Positions 17,361-34,655 are shown, numbered from the stretch's first letter. The stretch: 64,000 nt of DNA from an uncultured Collinsella sp. (GCA_958353395.1 CATWSG010000010.1:4153-68152), one strand, 5' to 3'. Notes: generated by a model not told the origin, from the sequence alone. Numbers and translations: made by a program.

Positions 17361-18134
17361 CTACATCGCCATTCCGCCGTCGACGCGTATGACTTCGCCC
17401 GTAATGTAAGCAGCCGCATCGCTCGCTAAAAAGCGCACCACACCGGCCACCTCCTCGGGCTGCGCCATACGCTTAAGGGGAATCTGCTCCTCGGTTGCCG
17501 CACGCACCTTCTCCGAGAGCTTTGCCGTCATATCCGTCTCGACAAACCCGGGGGCGACCGCATTCACTCGTACGCCGCGGGGCGCAAGCTCGCGCGCCAC
17601 CGCCTTGGTCAGGCCGATCACGCCCGCCTTGGAGGCAGCGTAGTTGGCTTGCCCGGCATTGCCCATCAGGCCCACGACCGAGCTCATGTTGACGACGCAG
17701 CCGCCGCGCTGGCGCATAAAGGTCTTGGTGAGCGCGCGCGTCGTATTGAACGTGCCCTTGAGATTGACATCGAGCACGCGATCGAAGGCATCGTCGCCCA
17801 TGCGCATGAGCAGGCCATCGCGGGTGATACCGGCGTTGTTGACGAGCGCCCAAATCGAACCAAAGTCGTTGAGCACGGCCTCGATGCACGCATTGACGGC
17901 ATCGGGGTCGGCCACATCGCATTGATACGCGCGAGCTGTGGCACCAGCGGCCTCGCAGGCTTCGCACGTCTCGCGCGCCGCATCGACGCTACCGGCATAG
18001 ACGACGGCGATATCAAAGCCGTCCTCCGCCAGGCCAACCGCACAAGCGCGGCCGATACCACGCGAGCCGCCCGTGATCAGTGCCACGCGACGTGAATCGT
18101 TGCGCTCGAGCGCGCCGTTGTTCAAGTTGCCCAT
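17361..18134 (-). CDS. fabG: 3-oxoacyl-ACP reductase
   Basis: A 257-aa short-chain dehydrogenase. It has TGGSRGIG at residues 21-28 for NADPH, NNAG at 99-102, and the catalytic Ser-Tyr165-Lys169 (YAASK). It reduces 3-ketoacyl-ACP. The N terminus is about ten residues longer than typical FabG. It lies between fabD and fabF. Confidence 0.96.
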   Translation of the reverse strand: MGNLNNGALERNDSRRVALITGGSRGIGRACAVGLAEDGFDIAVVYAGSVDAARETCEACEAAGATARAYQCDVADPDAVNACIEAVLNDFGSIWALVNNAGITRDGLLMRMGDDAFDRVLDVNLKGTFNTTRALTKTFMRQRGGCVVNMSSVVGLMGNAGQANYAASKAGVIGLTKAVARELAPRGVRVNAVAPGFVETDMTAKLSEKVRAATEEQIPLKRMAQPEEVAGVVRFLASDAAAYITGEVIRVDGGMAM

Positions 18135-18164
18135 GTCATTCCTTTCGGGTTACAGCCCTGTGGG

Positions 18165-19091
18165 CTATGCGAGCTCGTCGGCAATAGCTACGACCTGCTC
18201 GGCTGTTTCGCACGAATACACGCGAACGTCGCTCAGCGTACGCTTGACCAGGCCAGACAGCGTTTTGCCGGGGCCAATCTCAATAAACGTGTCGATGCCC
18301 TGATCCTGCAGCGCATGCAGTGTGTCGACCCAGCGCACGGCATGGCTCACCTGGTTGGCCAAGACATCCGATGCTGCTCGCGGATCCGCCGGATAGGGCG
18401 CCGCCGTCATGTTTGCCACAACAGGAATCAGCAGCGGAGACGGCGTGTGGCCGTCTTGGATATACGTCGCCAGCCCCTCAGTCGCCTCGGCCATATAGGG
18501 GCTATGAAATGCACCCGACACCGCGACTTTCATAGCGCGGCCGCCAGCCTCTTTTACCAGGACGTCGAGGGTCTTCAACGCATCGGGCGCTCCGGCCACA
18601 ACCGTCTGCTGCGAACTGTTGTAGTTGACCGGCCAGCAGTCCTCGCCGGCCCGCGCAGTCAGGTTCTCGACTTGCGCCGCATCGAGTTTGATGACGGCGC
18701 GCATGCCGCCCGGATGGCGCTCGGTAGCCGCGGCCATCAGCGCCGCGCGCTCACACACGAGCTCCAAACCCGCTCGCGTATCGAATGCCCCCGCAAAGGT
18801 GAGCGCGGCGACCTCGCCCAGCGAAAATCCCGCACAGACGGCAGGCACCACGCCGCGCTCACGCAGGGCGGCAGCCGCGGCCAGGTCATGAACGAACACG
18901 CAAGGCTGCGTGTTCTCGGTCTGCGAGAGCTCCTCTTTCGAGGCGCTCCGGCACTGCTCACTGGTTCCCGGACGCACCTCGTCGGCGATCGCGAACACCT
19001 CGGCAGCCGCCGGCGATGCCTCGATCAGGTCGACGCCCATCGCGGGGTGCTGGGCACCCTGACCGGCAAACAGAAACGCTACGCTACCCAT
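18165..19091 (-). CDS. fabD: Malonyl-CoA:ACP transacylase
   Basis: A 308-aa enzyme with AFLFAGQGAQ at the start, the nucleophile Ser90 in GFSLGE and His196 in SGAFHSPYM. It loads malonate onto ACP. The start MGSVAFLFAG at 19091 overlaps the fabK stop by 13 nt, indicating translational coupling; longer in-frame readings run into fabK. Confidence 0.96.
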   Translation of the reverse strand: MGSVAFLFAGQGAQHPAMGVDLIEASPAAAEVFAIADEVRPGTSEQCRSASKEELSQTENTQPCVFVHDLAAAAALRERGVVPAVCAGFSLGEVAALTFAGAFDTRAGLELVCERAALMAAATERHPGGMRAVIKLDAAQVENLTARAGEDCWPVNYNSSQQTVVAGAPDALKTLDVLVKEAGGRAMKVAVSGAFHSPYMAEATEGLATYIQDGHTPSPLLIPVVANMTAAPYPADPRAASDVLANQVSHAVRWVDTLHALQDQGIDTFIEIGPGKTLSGLVKRTLSDVRVYSCETAEQVVAIADELA

Positions 19092-20023
19092 GCGAACGCA
19101 CCCTTCAAGACATGCTCGGCGCCATCGACCAGATCGTCGACGATTTCGCGTGCGCTCTGGCGTTCGTTGACCATGCCGGCAATCTGTCCACACAAATACG
19201 AACCCTCTTCGTAATTACCGTCCTTTGCGGCTTTACGAAGCGCGCCTGTGCCCATGGCCCCAAGCTCCTCGGCACTTGCGCCCGCCGCCTCACTTTTGGC
19301 GTAGGCATTGGTGAAGGGGCTCTTGAGCGCACGCACCGGATGTCCCGTCGAACGGCCAGTCGCGCGCGTCGAGGTGTCTCCCGCCTTGAGCACTAGCTCT
19401 TTGTATTGCTCAGAAACAGTGCATTCGTTTGCAACGAGGAAGCGTGTACCCACCTGGACGCCGGCGGCACCGAGCATAAAGGCCGCTGCCACGCCGCGAC
19501 CATCGGCGATACCGCCAGCTGCCACAACGGGGATATCGACCGCGTCGACAACCTGCGGAACGAGCGCCATCGTCGATGTCTCGCCAATATGCCCACCCGA
19601 TTCGGTGCCTTCGGCAACCACGGCGGTTGCCCCGCGACGTGCTACGAGACGCGCCAGCGCCACCGAGGCAACAACCGGGATGACCTTGATGCCCGCTTCG
19701 TTCCAAGCCTTCATGTACTTGGTGGGATTGCCGGCACCCGTCACGACGACCGGCACCTGCTCGTCGATCACAACCTGTGCGACCTCGTCGGCAAACGGGC
19801 TCATAAGCATGACGTTCACGCCAAAGGGCTTATCCGTCTTGGTGCGCAGCTCGTGAATCTGATCGCGCAGCCAGTTGGCGTCGGCATTCATGGCCGCGAT
19901 GATTCCCAACCCACCCGCCTCGGACACGGCCGATGCCAGCGAGGCATCGGCAATCCAGGCCATGCCGCCCTGGAACACGGGCTTTTCGATGCCGAGCAGC
20001 TCACAGAGAGGAGTCTTGAGCAT
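19079..20023 (-). CDS. fabK: Enoyl-ACP reductase II (FabK type)
   Basis: A 314-aa flavoprotein of the nitronate-monooxygenase-like TIM-barrel family, with VFQGGMAWIAD, EGTESGGHIG and VAAGGIADGRG. It performs the last reduction in each elongation round using FMN and NAD(P)H. FabK enzymes are insensitive to triclosan. No FabI is seen in the window. It sits between acpP and fabD. Confidence 0.94.
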   Translation of the reverse strand: MLKTPLCELLGIEKPVFQGGMAWIADASLASAVSEAGGLGIIAAMNADANWLRDQIHELRTKTDKPFGVNVMLMSPFADEVAQVVIDEQVPVVVTGAGNPTKYMKAWNEAGIKVIPVVASVALARLVARRGATAVVAEGTESGGHIGETSTMALVPQVVDAVDIPVVAAGGIADGRGVAAAFMLGAAGVQVGTRFLVANECTVSEQYKELVLKAGDTSTRATGRSTGHPVRALKSPFTNAYAKSEAAGASAEELGAMGTGALRKAAKDGNYEEGSYLCGQIAGMVNERQSAREIVDDLVDGAEHVLKGAFAWVA

Positions 20024-20025
20024 CT

Positions 20026-20262
20026 CTACTTCTCCAATGCCGCCTCGACCGTATCGGCGAACTCGCCGACCGTCTTGGGGTTCTCCTCGGTATCGAGCTC
20101 AATGCCAAACTCGTCCTCGACGGCGACGAGGATCTCGACGGTGCCCAGGCTGTCGAGACCAATCTCCTCGAGCGTGGACTCAGGCTTCATCTCGACGTCG
20201 TCAAGGCCAGCGGTCTCGCGGATAACGTCGCAAACGCGCTCGAAAGTCTTCTGATCTGCCAT
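20026..20262 (-). CDS. acpP: Acyl carrier protein
   Basis: A 78-aa acidic ACP. Ser38 in GLDSLGTVE is the phosphopantetheine attachment site. It holds the growing acyl chain for the other products of this operon. It lies 2 nt upstream of fabK on the transcript and 53 nt downstream of fabH. Confidence 0.97.
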   Translation of the reverse strand: MADQKTFERVCDVIRETAGLDDVEMKPESTLEEIGLDSLGTVEILVAVEDEFGIELDTEENPKTVGEFADTVEAALEK

Positions 20263-20315
20263 GGTGTTTCTCCTTTTTGTTTTGCCCCTGGGGCGTTTTT
20301 ATTACCTATGTGCAA

Positions 20316-21275
20316 CTACTTCCAACGAAGCAGATAGCCACCTATATCCAAGCCGGCACCAAATCCAACGAGGGCGACGGTGTCGCCCGCATTCAGTGCG
20401 TCGGTACGTGCCAGCCGGTCAAGCGCAAAAGGAATGCAGGCGCTCGAAATGTTGCCGGTCTCGCGCAGCGTTCGAACCACACGCTCGTCTGGCACGCCGA
20501 GGCGCTTGACCGCCTGACTCAGGATTCGTTCGTTAGCCTGATGGAATACAAAATGATCGATGTCTTCGACCGAGATGCTCGCATCGCTCGCAAGCTTATG
20601 GACCGTGTCACAGATGGCATTGACGCCGAACTTGAAGACGCGACGGCCATTCATGGACAGCACGCTTTCGCTATCTGCGGAAGCCTTAAACGGCGAGGTA
20701 CCGACCAGACCGGGAACGCGCAACGTCTCGACGTCGGGCGCCGTCGAAAGCTCAACGGCAAGGGGGCTGTCTCCCCCAGCTTCAATCACTGCAGCGCCTG
20801 CCCCATCGCCAAAAAGCACGCAGGTGGCGCGGTCGGTCCAGTCGAGCGCGCGCGTCATCTGCTCGGCAGCAACGACAAGCACGCGCTCGGCACGGCCGCG
20901 GGCGATATAGCCCTCGGCGACATCGAGCGCAAATACGAAGCCGGCGCAGGCCGCCGAGACATCGAAGGCAGGGCACGTCGCGCCAAGTCGCTCAGCAACG
21001 GCACACGCCTCGGCGGGAACAAGATGATCACCCGTCGTCGTCGAGCAGACGATCAGATCCAGCTGGCTCGCGTCGATTCCGGACACCTGGAGTGCCCGCT
21101 CGCTCGCCGCTACGGCAAGGTCGTCAAGTGACTCGGTGGTGCAGACGTGGCGGCTCTTGATACCGGTGCGGGTAAAAATCCACTCATCCGAGGTATCGAG
21201 GAACTCGGACAGCTCGTCATTGGAAGCACTGCGCTTAGGAAGCGCCGAGCCTGTTCCAAGAATCGTGAAACCCAT
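20316..21275 (-). CDS. fabH: 3-oxoacyl-ACP synthase III (KAS III)
   Basis: A 319-aa initiator of fatty-acid synthesis, condensing acyl-CoA with malonyl-ACP. Cys110 in DVSAACAGF, the histidine in FVFHQANERIL and the asparagine in ETGNISSA form the triad. The start at 21275 (MGFTILGTGSALP) has AGGAGG six nt upstream; the longer reading to 21332 passes through the operator region and is rejected. It is the first gene of the FASII operon. Confidence 0.96.
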   Translation of the reverse strand: MGFTILGTGSALPKRSASNDELSEFLDTSDEWIFTRTGIKSRHVCTTESLDDLAVAASERALQVSGIDASQLDLIVCSTTTGDHLVPAEACAVAERLGATCPAFDVSAACAGFVFALDVAEGYIARGRAERVLVVAAEQMTRALDWTDRATCVLFGDGAGAAVIEAGGDSPLAVELSTAPDVETLRVPGLVGTSPFKASADSESVLSMNGRRVFKFGVNAICDTVHKLASDASISVEDIDHFVFHQANERILSQAVKRLGVPDERVVRTLRETGNISSACIPFALDRLARTDALNAGDTVALVGFGAGLDIGGYLLRWK

Positions 21276-21293
21276 CACTAACCTCCTTTGAGT

Positions 21294-21357
21294 TGTTGAC
21301 GTGTTTACATCGACCAAGAGAGGATAGCGCATTTCAGTCGTTGTTGACGTGTTAACA
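21294..21357 (-). promoter_or_regulatory. Paired operator-like palindromes upstream of fabH
   Basis: TGTTGACGTGTTTACA (21294-21309) and TGTTGACGTGTTAACA (21342-21357) are near-identical imperfect palindromes, with centres 48 bp apart. They lie between fabH and the divergent biotin ligase and bracket a possible minus-strand -10 box (TATCCT, 21321-21326). This is the expected place for a fatty-acid-synthesis repressor, but no such regulator gene is in the operon. Confidence 0.6.
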
Positions 21358-21451
21358 TTAAATTGTCCAAATGCGACAAAGGCTTCACATTGTGTCTATC
21401 TCTCGACACCATTGCGCGATTGCCTTATTAACTTAGGAGGTAGCAGCTGTT

Positions 21452-22228
21452 ATGGATTCTTGTTTAACGATAGTCGACGTAACCGGATCGACCAACGACG
21501 ACCTGCTCGAAGCAGGAAAACAGGGAGCGCCGCACGGCACAGGACTTGCCGCCCGGGCTCAGACAGCAGGGCGCGGCCGGCGCGGCCACAAGTGGGATTC
21601 AACCGCCGGCAACCTATTGCTTTCGATTGTCCTGCGTCCATGCGTTAATCCCGCAAAGTACTCTGGTCTTGCCGCCGTCAGCGGCTTAGCGGTGCTCGAG
21701 GCGCTCGAAAAGCAGGGTCTTGCAAACGAGATTGGCCTCAAATGGCCCAACGACCTGGTCGCGAGAGGACGCAAGCTCGGCGGCATTCTGGTCGAGGCCG
21801 CACGCGATAACGAAGGCAGCCCCTTTGCAGTCTGTGGCATCGGCGTCAACGTGAACTATGTGCCCTCGGAGGTTCCCGATGGCGGCTTGCCGGCAATCGG
21901 CCTGTCAGACCTCAACGAGAACGCTCCCGCCGTCGATGTGTTACTCAAGGAGGTCTATCACACCGTCGTAAACGCTGTGGACGCGTGGGCAGATCTGCTC
22001 AATGCCATGAAAGAAAACACCGGACCGCTCGCGCCCGTCCACGGCGAATATGTCGCTCACCTCAATTGGATTGGGGAGCACGTTATCGCCCGTTCCCCTG
22101 CCGGTGACGAGATGGCGCGCGGAATCTTTAAAACCGTCGATGCCTTTGGTCGCGCGTGTATCGAAACGGAAGAGGGCGTGCGATCCTTCCATTTTGAGGA
22201 AGCATCGCTGCGCCCCTTGAGCGAATAG
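21452..22228 (+). CDS. birA: Biotin--[acetyl-CoA-carboxylase] ligase
   Basis: A 258-aa ligase with the biotinyl-AMP motif GRGRRGHKW (residues 40-48), KWPND (97-101) and GRKLGGILVE. It attaches biotin to AccB Lys124. It starts directly with the catalytic domain and has no N-terminal helix-turn-helix, so unlike E. coli BirA it is not expected to repress biotin genes. It is divergent from the FASII operon, sharing the 21276-21451 control region. AGGAGG lies 11 nt before the ATG. Confidence 0.93.
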   Translation: MDSCLTIVDVTGSTNDDLLEAGKQGAPHGTGLAARAQTAGRGRRGHKWDSTAGNLLLSIVLRPCVNPAKYSGLAAVSGLAVLEALEKQGLANEIGLKWPNDLVARGRKLGGILVEAARDNEGSPFAVCGIGVNVNYVPSEVPDGGLPAIGLSDLNENAPAVDVLLKEVYHTVVNAVDAWADLLNAMKENTGPLAPVHGEYVAHLNWIGEHVIARSPAGDEMARGIFKTVDAFGRACIETEEGVRSFHFEEASLRPLSE

Positions 22229-22284
22229 GGCGCCGCAGCCACCTTCTCGGCAGCATTACCCGGCAGTCCAAACCATCATTCAAA

Positions 22285-22326
22285 ACAAAAAAGCCCCGCT
22301 ACCGTAATGGCAGCGGGGCTCTTTAA
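22285..22326. terminator. Bidirectional terminator between birA and rpsJ
   Basis: AGCCCCGCT (22292-22300) pairs with AGCGGGGCT (22312-22320). An A-run before and a T-rich tract after allow function on both strands, ending birA (plus) and the rpsL-rpsJ operon (minus). Confidence 0.88.
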
Positions 22327-22343
22327 GCTATGAGCGATATCGC

Positions 22344-22652
22344 TTAGAGCTTGATGTCGATGTCGACGCCAGCGGGGAGGTCGAGACGCATGAGCGAATC
22401 AACGGTGCCCGAGGTGGGGTCGAGGATGTCGATGAGGCGCTTGTGGGTGCGCATCTCGAACTGCTCACGGGAGTCCTTGTTCACGTGCGGCGAGCGGATA
22501 ACCGTGTACAGGTTGCGCTCGGTGGGCAGGGGGACAGGACCGGAAACGCGAGCGCCGGTCTTCTGAGCGGTCTCAACGATGAGCTTCGCGGACTGATCGA
22601 CGACCTCGTGATCATAGCCCTTGAGGCGAATGCGGATCTTCTGGGTAGCCAA
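22344..22652 (-). CDS. rpsJ: 30S ribosomal protein S10 / NusE
   Basis: A 102-aa S10 with [17 protein letters not shown] and the loop [14 protein letters not shown]. It is a small-subunit head protein and, as NusE, a partner of NusG/NusB in antitermination. It is unusual in position: it ends the rpsL-rpsG-fusA operon, followed at once by a terminator, instead of heading the rplC operon. Confidence 0.98.
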   Translation of the reverse strand: MATQKIRIRLKGYDHEVVDQSAKLIVETAQKTGARVSGPVPLPTERNLYTVIRSPHVNKDSREQFEMRTHKRLIDILDPTSGTVDSLMRLDLPAGVDIDIKL

Positions 22653-22712
22653 CTTAAACCTCCAAAGAGTGCGAGAGATGTTCTCGCGGATTACGTAACA
22701 GGGAGCTCGAAC

Positions 22713-24812
22713 TTAGGCGTTCTTGCTCATGACCTCGTCCACGATGGACTTGGGCGCGGGCTCATAAGAGTCGAACTGCATCGTGTAGGATGCACGGCCC
22801 TGGGTCTGGGAGCGAAGGTCGGTAGCGTAACCGAACATCTCGCCCAGCGGCACCTTGGCACGGATGAGCTTGGTGTTCTTGCGATCCTCCATGCCCTCGA
22901 TCTTACCGCGGCGACCGGAGAGGTTGCCCATAACGTCGCCCATGTACTGCTCGGGGGTCTCGACCTCGACAGCCATGATCGGCTCGAGCAGCTGCGGATC
23001 GGACTTCTTGAGGGCGTCCTTGATAGCCATAGAACCGGCAATCTTGAAGGCGGCCTCGGAGGAGTCGACCTCGTGGTAAGAACCGTCGAACAGGGTGACC
23101 TTAACGTCGAGGACCGGGAAGCCGGCGATAACACCGGTGTTCAGGGCCTCCTGGATGCCCTTGTCGATGGACGGGATGTACTCCTTGGGCACGACGCCGC
23201 CGACGATAGCGTTGACGAACTCGTAGCCGAAGCCCTCCTCCATCTTCTCGAGCTTGATGACGGCGTGGCCGTACTGACCGCGACCGCCGGACTGACGGAC
23301 GAACTTGCCCTCAGCCTTCTCGACGTCGTGACCAGCGGTCTCGCGGTAGGCAACCTGGGGCTTACCAACGTTAGCGTCAACCTTGAACTCGCGGAGCAGA
23401 CGGTCGACGATGATCTCGAGGTGCAGCTCGCCCATGCCGGCGATGATGGTCTGGCCGGTCTCGTGGTTGGTGGACACCTGGAAGGTCGGGTCCTCCTCGG
23501 CGAGCTTGGTCAGAGCCAGGGACATCTTGTCCTGCTCTGCCTTGGTCTTGGGCTCGATGGCAACGTCGATAACGGGCTTAGCGAACTCAATCTTCTCGAG
23601 GACGATCTCCTTGCCCTCTTCGCACAGGGTATCACCGGTGGTGGAGTTCTTGAAGCCGACGCAAGCGACGATGTCGCCGGCGGCAGCGTCGTCACGGTCG
23701 ATACGCTCGGCGGCGTTCATCTCGAGGATGCGGCCGAGGCGCTCGCGCTGACCGTTGGAAGCGTTGACCACGTAGGAGCCGGACTCGGCGCGGCCGGAGT
23801 AAACGCGGACATAGGTGAGCTTACCGACGAACGGGTCGGTCATGATCTTGAAGACCAGACCGGAGAAGGGCTCGTCGAAGGAAGGATGACGCTGGATCTC
23901 CTCGCCGGTGTCCGGATCGGTACCGGTGACGGCCTCAACGTCGAGCGGGCTGGGCAGGTAGTCGACGACAGCGTCGAGCAGCTCCTGAACGCCCTTGTTC
24001 TTGTAGGCGGAGCCCACGAAGACGAGGTTGAGCTCGTTGGCCAGAACGCCCTTGCGCAGAGCGGCCTTGAGCTCCTCGACGGTGAAGTCCTCCTCCATGA
24101 GGATCTTCTCCATGAGCTCGTCGTCAAAGCTGGCAGCAGCGTCGAGGAGCTCCTCGCGCTTGGTGGCAGCGATGTCGGCGAACTCAGCCGGGATCTCGTC
24201 CATCGGCTCGGGGTAGGTCATACCCTTCTCGTCGGCCTTGAAGTCCCATGCAGTCATGGTGACCAGGTCGATGACGCCCCAGAAGTTGTCCTCGGCGCCC
24301 ATCGGGACCTGAGCGGCCACGGCGTTAGCGTCGAGACGATCCTTCATGGTCTCGATAGCGTTGAAGAAGTCAGCGCCCACGCGGTCATACTTGTTGATGA
24401 AGGCGATGCGGGGGACGTTGAAGGTAGAAGCCTGACGCCAAACGGTCTCAGACTGGGGCTGAACGCCGGCAACGGCGTCGAAGACGGCGACAGCACCATC
24501 GAGGACGCGCAGGCAGCGCTCGACCTCGGCGGTGAAGTCAACGTGGCCCGGGGTGTCGATGATCTGGATGCGGTAGTCCTTACCGTCCTTGTTCCAGAAG
24601 CACGTGGTAGCAGCGGAGGTAATGGTTACGCCGCGCTCCTGCTCCTGAACCATCCAGTCCATGGTGGCAGCGCCCTCATGGACCTCACCGATCTTGTGGG
24701 TCTTACCGGTGTAGTAAAGAATACGCTCGGTCGTGGTGGTCTTACCGGCATCGATGTGGGCCATGATGCCGATGTTACGGGTATCGGAAAGCTTGTACTT
24801 AGGCTTAGCCAT
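22713..24812 (-). CDS. fusA: Elongation factor G
   Basis: A 699-aa translocase GTPase. It has the P-loop [15 protein letters not shown], the G2 region [19 protein letters not shown] and NKYD, then domains II-V, including [13 protein letters not shown]. It drives mRNA-tRNA translocation and, with RRF, ribosome recycling. It lies 19 nt after rpsG; the usual neighbour tuf is at 61877 instead. Confidence 0.98.
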   Translation of the reverse strand: MAKPKYKLSDTRNIGIMAHIDAGKTTTTERILYYTGKTHKIGEVHEGAATMDWMVQEQERGVTITSAATTCFWNKDGKDYRIQIIDTPGHVDFTAEVERCLRVLDGAVAVFDAVAGVQPQSETVWRQASTFNVPRIAFINKYDRVGADFFNAIETMKDRLDANAVAAQVPMGAEDNFWGVIDLVTMTAWDFKADEKGMTYPEPMDEIPAEFADIAATKREELLDAAASFDDELMEKILMEEDFTVEELKAALRKGVLANELNLVFVGSAYKNKGVQELLDAVVDYLPSPLDVEAVTGTDPDTGEEIQRHPSFDEPFSGLVFKIMTDPFVGKLTYVRVYSGRAESGSYVVNASNGQRERLGRILEMNAAERIDRDDAAAGDIVACVGFKNSTTGDTLCEEGKEIVLEKIEFAKPVIDVAIEPKTKAEQDKMSLALTKLAEEDPTFQVSTNHETGQTIIAGMGELHLEIIVDRLLREFKVDANVGKPQVAYRETAGHDVEKAEGKFVRQSGGRGQYGHAVIKLEKMEEGFGYEFVNAIVGGVVPKEYIPSIDKGIQEALNTGVIAGFPVLDVKVTLFDGSYHEVDSSEAAFKIAGSMAIKDALKKSDPQLLEPIMAVEVETPEQYMGDVMGNLSGRRGKIEGMEDRKNTKLIRAKVPLGEMFGYATDLRSQTQGRASYTMQFDSYEPAPKSIVDEVMSKNA

Positions 24813-24831
24813 GTTAGTTCCTTACCTTAAC

Positions 24832-25305
24832 TTACCAACGATAGTGAGAGAACGCGCGGTTGGCCTCGGCCATCTTGAAGACGTCCTCACGCTTCTTGAC
24901 GGAAGCGCCCAGGCCGTTGGAAGCGTCGAGGATCTCGTTGGCGAGACGCTCGGCCATGGTCTTCTCCTTGCGAGCGCGGGAGAAGTTGACGATCCAGCGG
25001 ATACCCAGAGCGGTGGAACGACGGGAGTTGACCTCCATCGGGACCTGATAGGTAGCGCCACCGACACGCTTGGGCTTAACCTCGAGCGTGGGCTTGACGT
25101 TGTCCATAGCCTTCTTGAAGGTAGCGAGAGCGTCGCCACCCTCGGACTTCTCGGCAACGATCTCGAAAGCGGTGTAAACGATGCGCTCAGCGGTGGCCTT
25201 CTTGCCGTCAAGAAGGACCTTGTTGATGAGCTGAGTCACCAGGCGGTTGTTGTAAACGGCGTCAGGCTGAACCTCACGACGATTAGCTGCTGCACGACGC
25301 GGCAT
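24832..25305 (-). CDS. rpsG: 30S ribosomal protein S7
   Basis: A 157-aa S7 beginning [19 protein letters not shown], with [15 protein letters not shown]. It is the primary assembly protein of the 30S head and in E. coli the translational repressor of the str operon. It lies 73 nt from rpsL. Confidence 0.98.
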   Translation of the reverse strand: MPRRAAANRREVQPDAVYNNRLVTQLINKVLLDGKKATAERIVYTAFEIVAEKSEGGDALATFKKAMDNVKPTLEVKPKRVGGATYQVPMEVNSRRSTALGIRWIVNFSRARKEKTMAERLANEILDASNGLGASVKKREDVFKMAEANRAFSHYRW

Positions 25306-25378
25306 GTGAAATCTCCTTAAGTGTCTACCGTGCGGCGCTTAGGCGGCACACGGCGAAAGTATCAAAACGTTATCTGGC

Positions 25379-25756
25379 TTATTTGGCCTTGGGGCGCTTA
25401 GCACCGTACTTGGAACGGGCCTGCATACGGTTCTGGACCGGAGCAGCGTCGTAGGCGCCACGGATGACGTGATAACGGACACCAGGGAGGTCACGGACAC
25501 GACCGCCGCGGACGAGCACGATGGAGTGCTCCTGCAGGTTGTGGCCCTCACCCGGGATGTAAGCAGTAACTTCGATGCCGTTGACGAGGCGAACACGGGC
25601 AACCTTACGAAGAGCCGAGTTCGGCTTCTTGGGGCTCGTGGTGAAGACGCGGGTGCACACGCCGCGCTTCTGGGAGTTGTGCTGCAGAGCAGCGTTCTTG
25701 GACTTCTTGGGCACGGAACGACGGCCCTGGCGAACCAGCTGGTTAATAGTAGGCAA
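25379..25756 (-). CDS. rpsL: 30S ribosomal protein S12
   Basis: A 125-aa S12 with the decoding-centre segments [20 protein letters not shown] and [20 protein letters not shown]. The lysines in TTSPKKPNS and the [10 protein letters not shown] region are the classical streptomycin-resistance positions and look wild type. First gene of its operon. Confidence 0.98.
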   Translation of the reverse strand: MPTINQLVRQGRRSVPKKSKNAALQHNSQKRGVCTRVFTTSPKKPNSALRKVARVRLVNGIEVTAYIPGEGHNLQEHSIVLVRGGRVRDLPGVRYHVIRGAYDAAPVQNRMQARSKYGAKRPKAK

Positions 25757-25849
25757 AGCGTACTCCTTCTCGAATGATTCCAGCTTTCTGTAAAGTGCAA
25801 CGGCTTGAATCGAGGGGTCAGCATCCCCCTACGAAACACGCAGTTCGAT

Positions 25850-25878
25850 AGGATACGTGCCGTTAGCTGTGCCGTCAA
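25850..25878 (-). promoter_or_regulatory. rpsL operon promoter
   Basis: On the minus strand: -35 TTGACG (25873-25878), 17-nt spacer, -10 TATCCT (25850-25855). The leader to rpsL is about 85 nt. The conserved palindrome (site C) abuts the -35. Confidence 0.7.
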
Positions 25879-25880
25879 CA

Positions 25881-25900
25881 GACCACGCCGCCGGGCGTAT
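25881..25900 (-). promoter_or_regulatory. Translation-gene palindrome, site C
   Basis: GACCACGCCGCCGGGCGTAT, the most diverged of the four sites but identical in the half CCGGGCGTAT. It lies two bp upstream of the rpsL -35 box, a position typical of an activator site or UP-type element. Confidence 0.5.
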
Positions 25901-25962
25901 CCCAAAATGAGCACATTTCCGCAAAGCCTACACAAAAGGAATCTCCTCCTGTGCGCGGGGAC

Positions 25963-26101
25963 GGATCCCCGGGCCGGGCCGCCCGCTGTTTAAGTTTGCT
26001 GCTCTACAGTCCTGGCTCGCACGGAGAGCACATTAAGTGCTCTCCGGCTCGTGCGGAACTCACGACAAACTTAACCCCCGCGCTGCCCGGTCCGGGAATC
26101 C
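25963..26101. repeat. Fold-back element, copy 2
   Basis: A 67-bp core (25999-26065), almost identical to copy 1, has the inner stem CGCACGGAGAGCAC paired with GTGCTCTCC and CGTGCG. The flanking arms 25963-25998 and 26066-26101 are imperfect inverted copies, best at TTAAGTTTG/CAAACTTAA and CCCGGGCCGGGC-like blocks. It lies between the rpoC terminator region and the rpsL promoter. No reading frame is convincing. Confidence 0.88.
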
Positions 26102-26124
26102 GACGTGCTCGTCGGGGCAACGGT

Positions 26125-26160
26125 ACCTGCCAAAAAAGGGACAGGTTTATTTTGGTCGGT
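26125..26160. repeat. GGGACAG-loop hairpin (CCAAAA stem)
   Basis: CCAAAA and TTTTGG enclose AAGGGACAGGTTTA. A near-identical copy is at 53107-53145. Intergenic, between the fold-back element and a second inverted repeat. Confidence 0.7.
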
Positions 26161-26228
26161 TATATCTGGGGAAACGCCGCGCTCCAGCGGTGATCTGCTC
26201 TCATCTGTCGTATGGAAATCGGCGGCGT

Positions 26229-26359
26229 TTTCGGAAGTATGCGGCAAATTATGAACTTGCCGAGCACGCAGGGGTTTTGCGATAACAAACCCGCAGGTAG
26301 ATCGCTTGAGCATATGCGGTGTGGTCGACCCATCAAGATTTTGCCGCATACTTCCGAAA
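26229..26359. repeat. Long inverted repeat with 20-bp arms
   Basis: TTTCGGAAGTATGCGGCAAA (26229-26248) and its exact inverse (26340-26359) flank 91 bp. Inside is a second hairpin, GGGGTTTTG.../CAAACCC, near 26271-26292. It is intergenic and shows no coding potential. It differs in sequence from the fold-back family. Confidence 0.75.
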
Positions 26360-26436
26360 TCGCACCTCAAAATAATCCGTTTTCCTCCGTCCCCAAGGGA
26401 TCAACGGAACGCAACAGGTTGAGCATACGCAAGCGA

Positions 26437-26536
26437 GCGGCCCCCAGAGCGTACAAGGTGGCATGAAAAAGGCAGGGCATTGACCTTTTGGTCATGCCCT
26501 GCCTTTTGAATGACAGATTGTAGCTCTGGGGGCCGC
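26437..26536 (-). terminator. Nested terminator of rpoBC
   Basis: An inner hairpin AAAAGGCAGGGCAT/ATGCCCTGCCTTTT (26467-26507) is a strong terminator. Outer 14-bp arms GCGGCCCCCAGAGC (26437-26450) and their inverse (26523-26536) enclose it, making a hairpin within a hairpin. It lies 45 nt after the rpoC stop. Confidence 0.85.
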
Positions 26537-26580
26537 ACAGCGACGGAGATCTCCGCCGTTCGTTAGAACGGCGGAACTAG

Positions 26581-34554
<7,974 letters not shown>

Positions 34555-34627
34555 CAGGTTTTTCCTCCTTCACGGAAATGCTCGGTGGGTTGGCGAGGCA
34601 TAGCTTCGCCAGTTATCGCAACCTAAT

Positions 34628-34655
34628 AGTTTATCAGGTACCGACCGTTGGGCAA
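34628..34655 (-). promoter_or_regulatory. Probable rpoBC promoter
   Basis: On the minus strand: -35 TTGCCC (34650-34655), 16-nt spacer, -10 TAAACT (34628-34633). It gives a leader of about 65 nt. Since rpoBC is separated from rplJL by galU and two terminators, it needs its own promoter. Confidence 0.55.

Noticed and set aside
20316..21332. Longer fabH reading starting at 21332
   Set aside because: The extra 19 residues are unlike KAS III, cover the operator pair, and ATG 21275 has a strong AGGAGG site.
22443..24830. A 795-codon open frame on the plus strand opposite fusA
   Set aside because: It is an antisense shadow of the EF-G gene, caused by high-GC codon bias; it has no family features or ribosome binding site.
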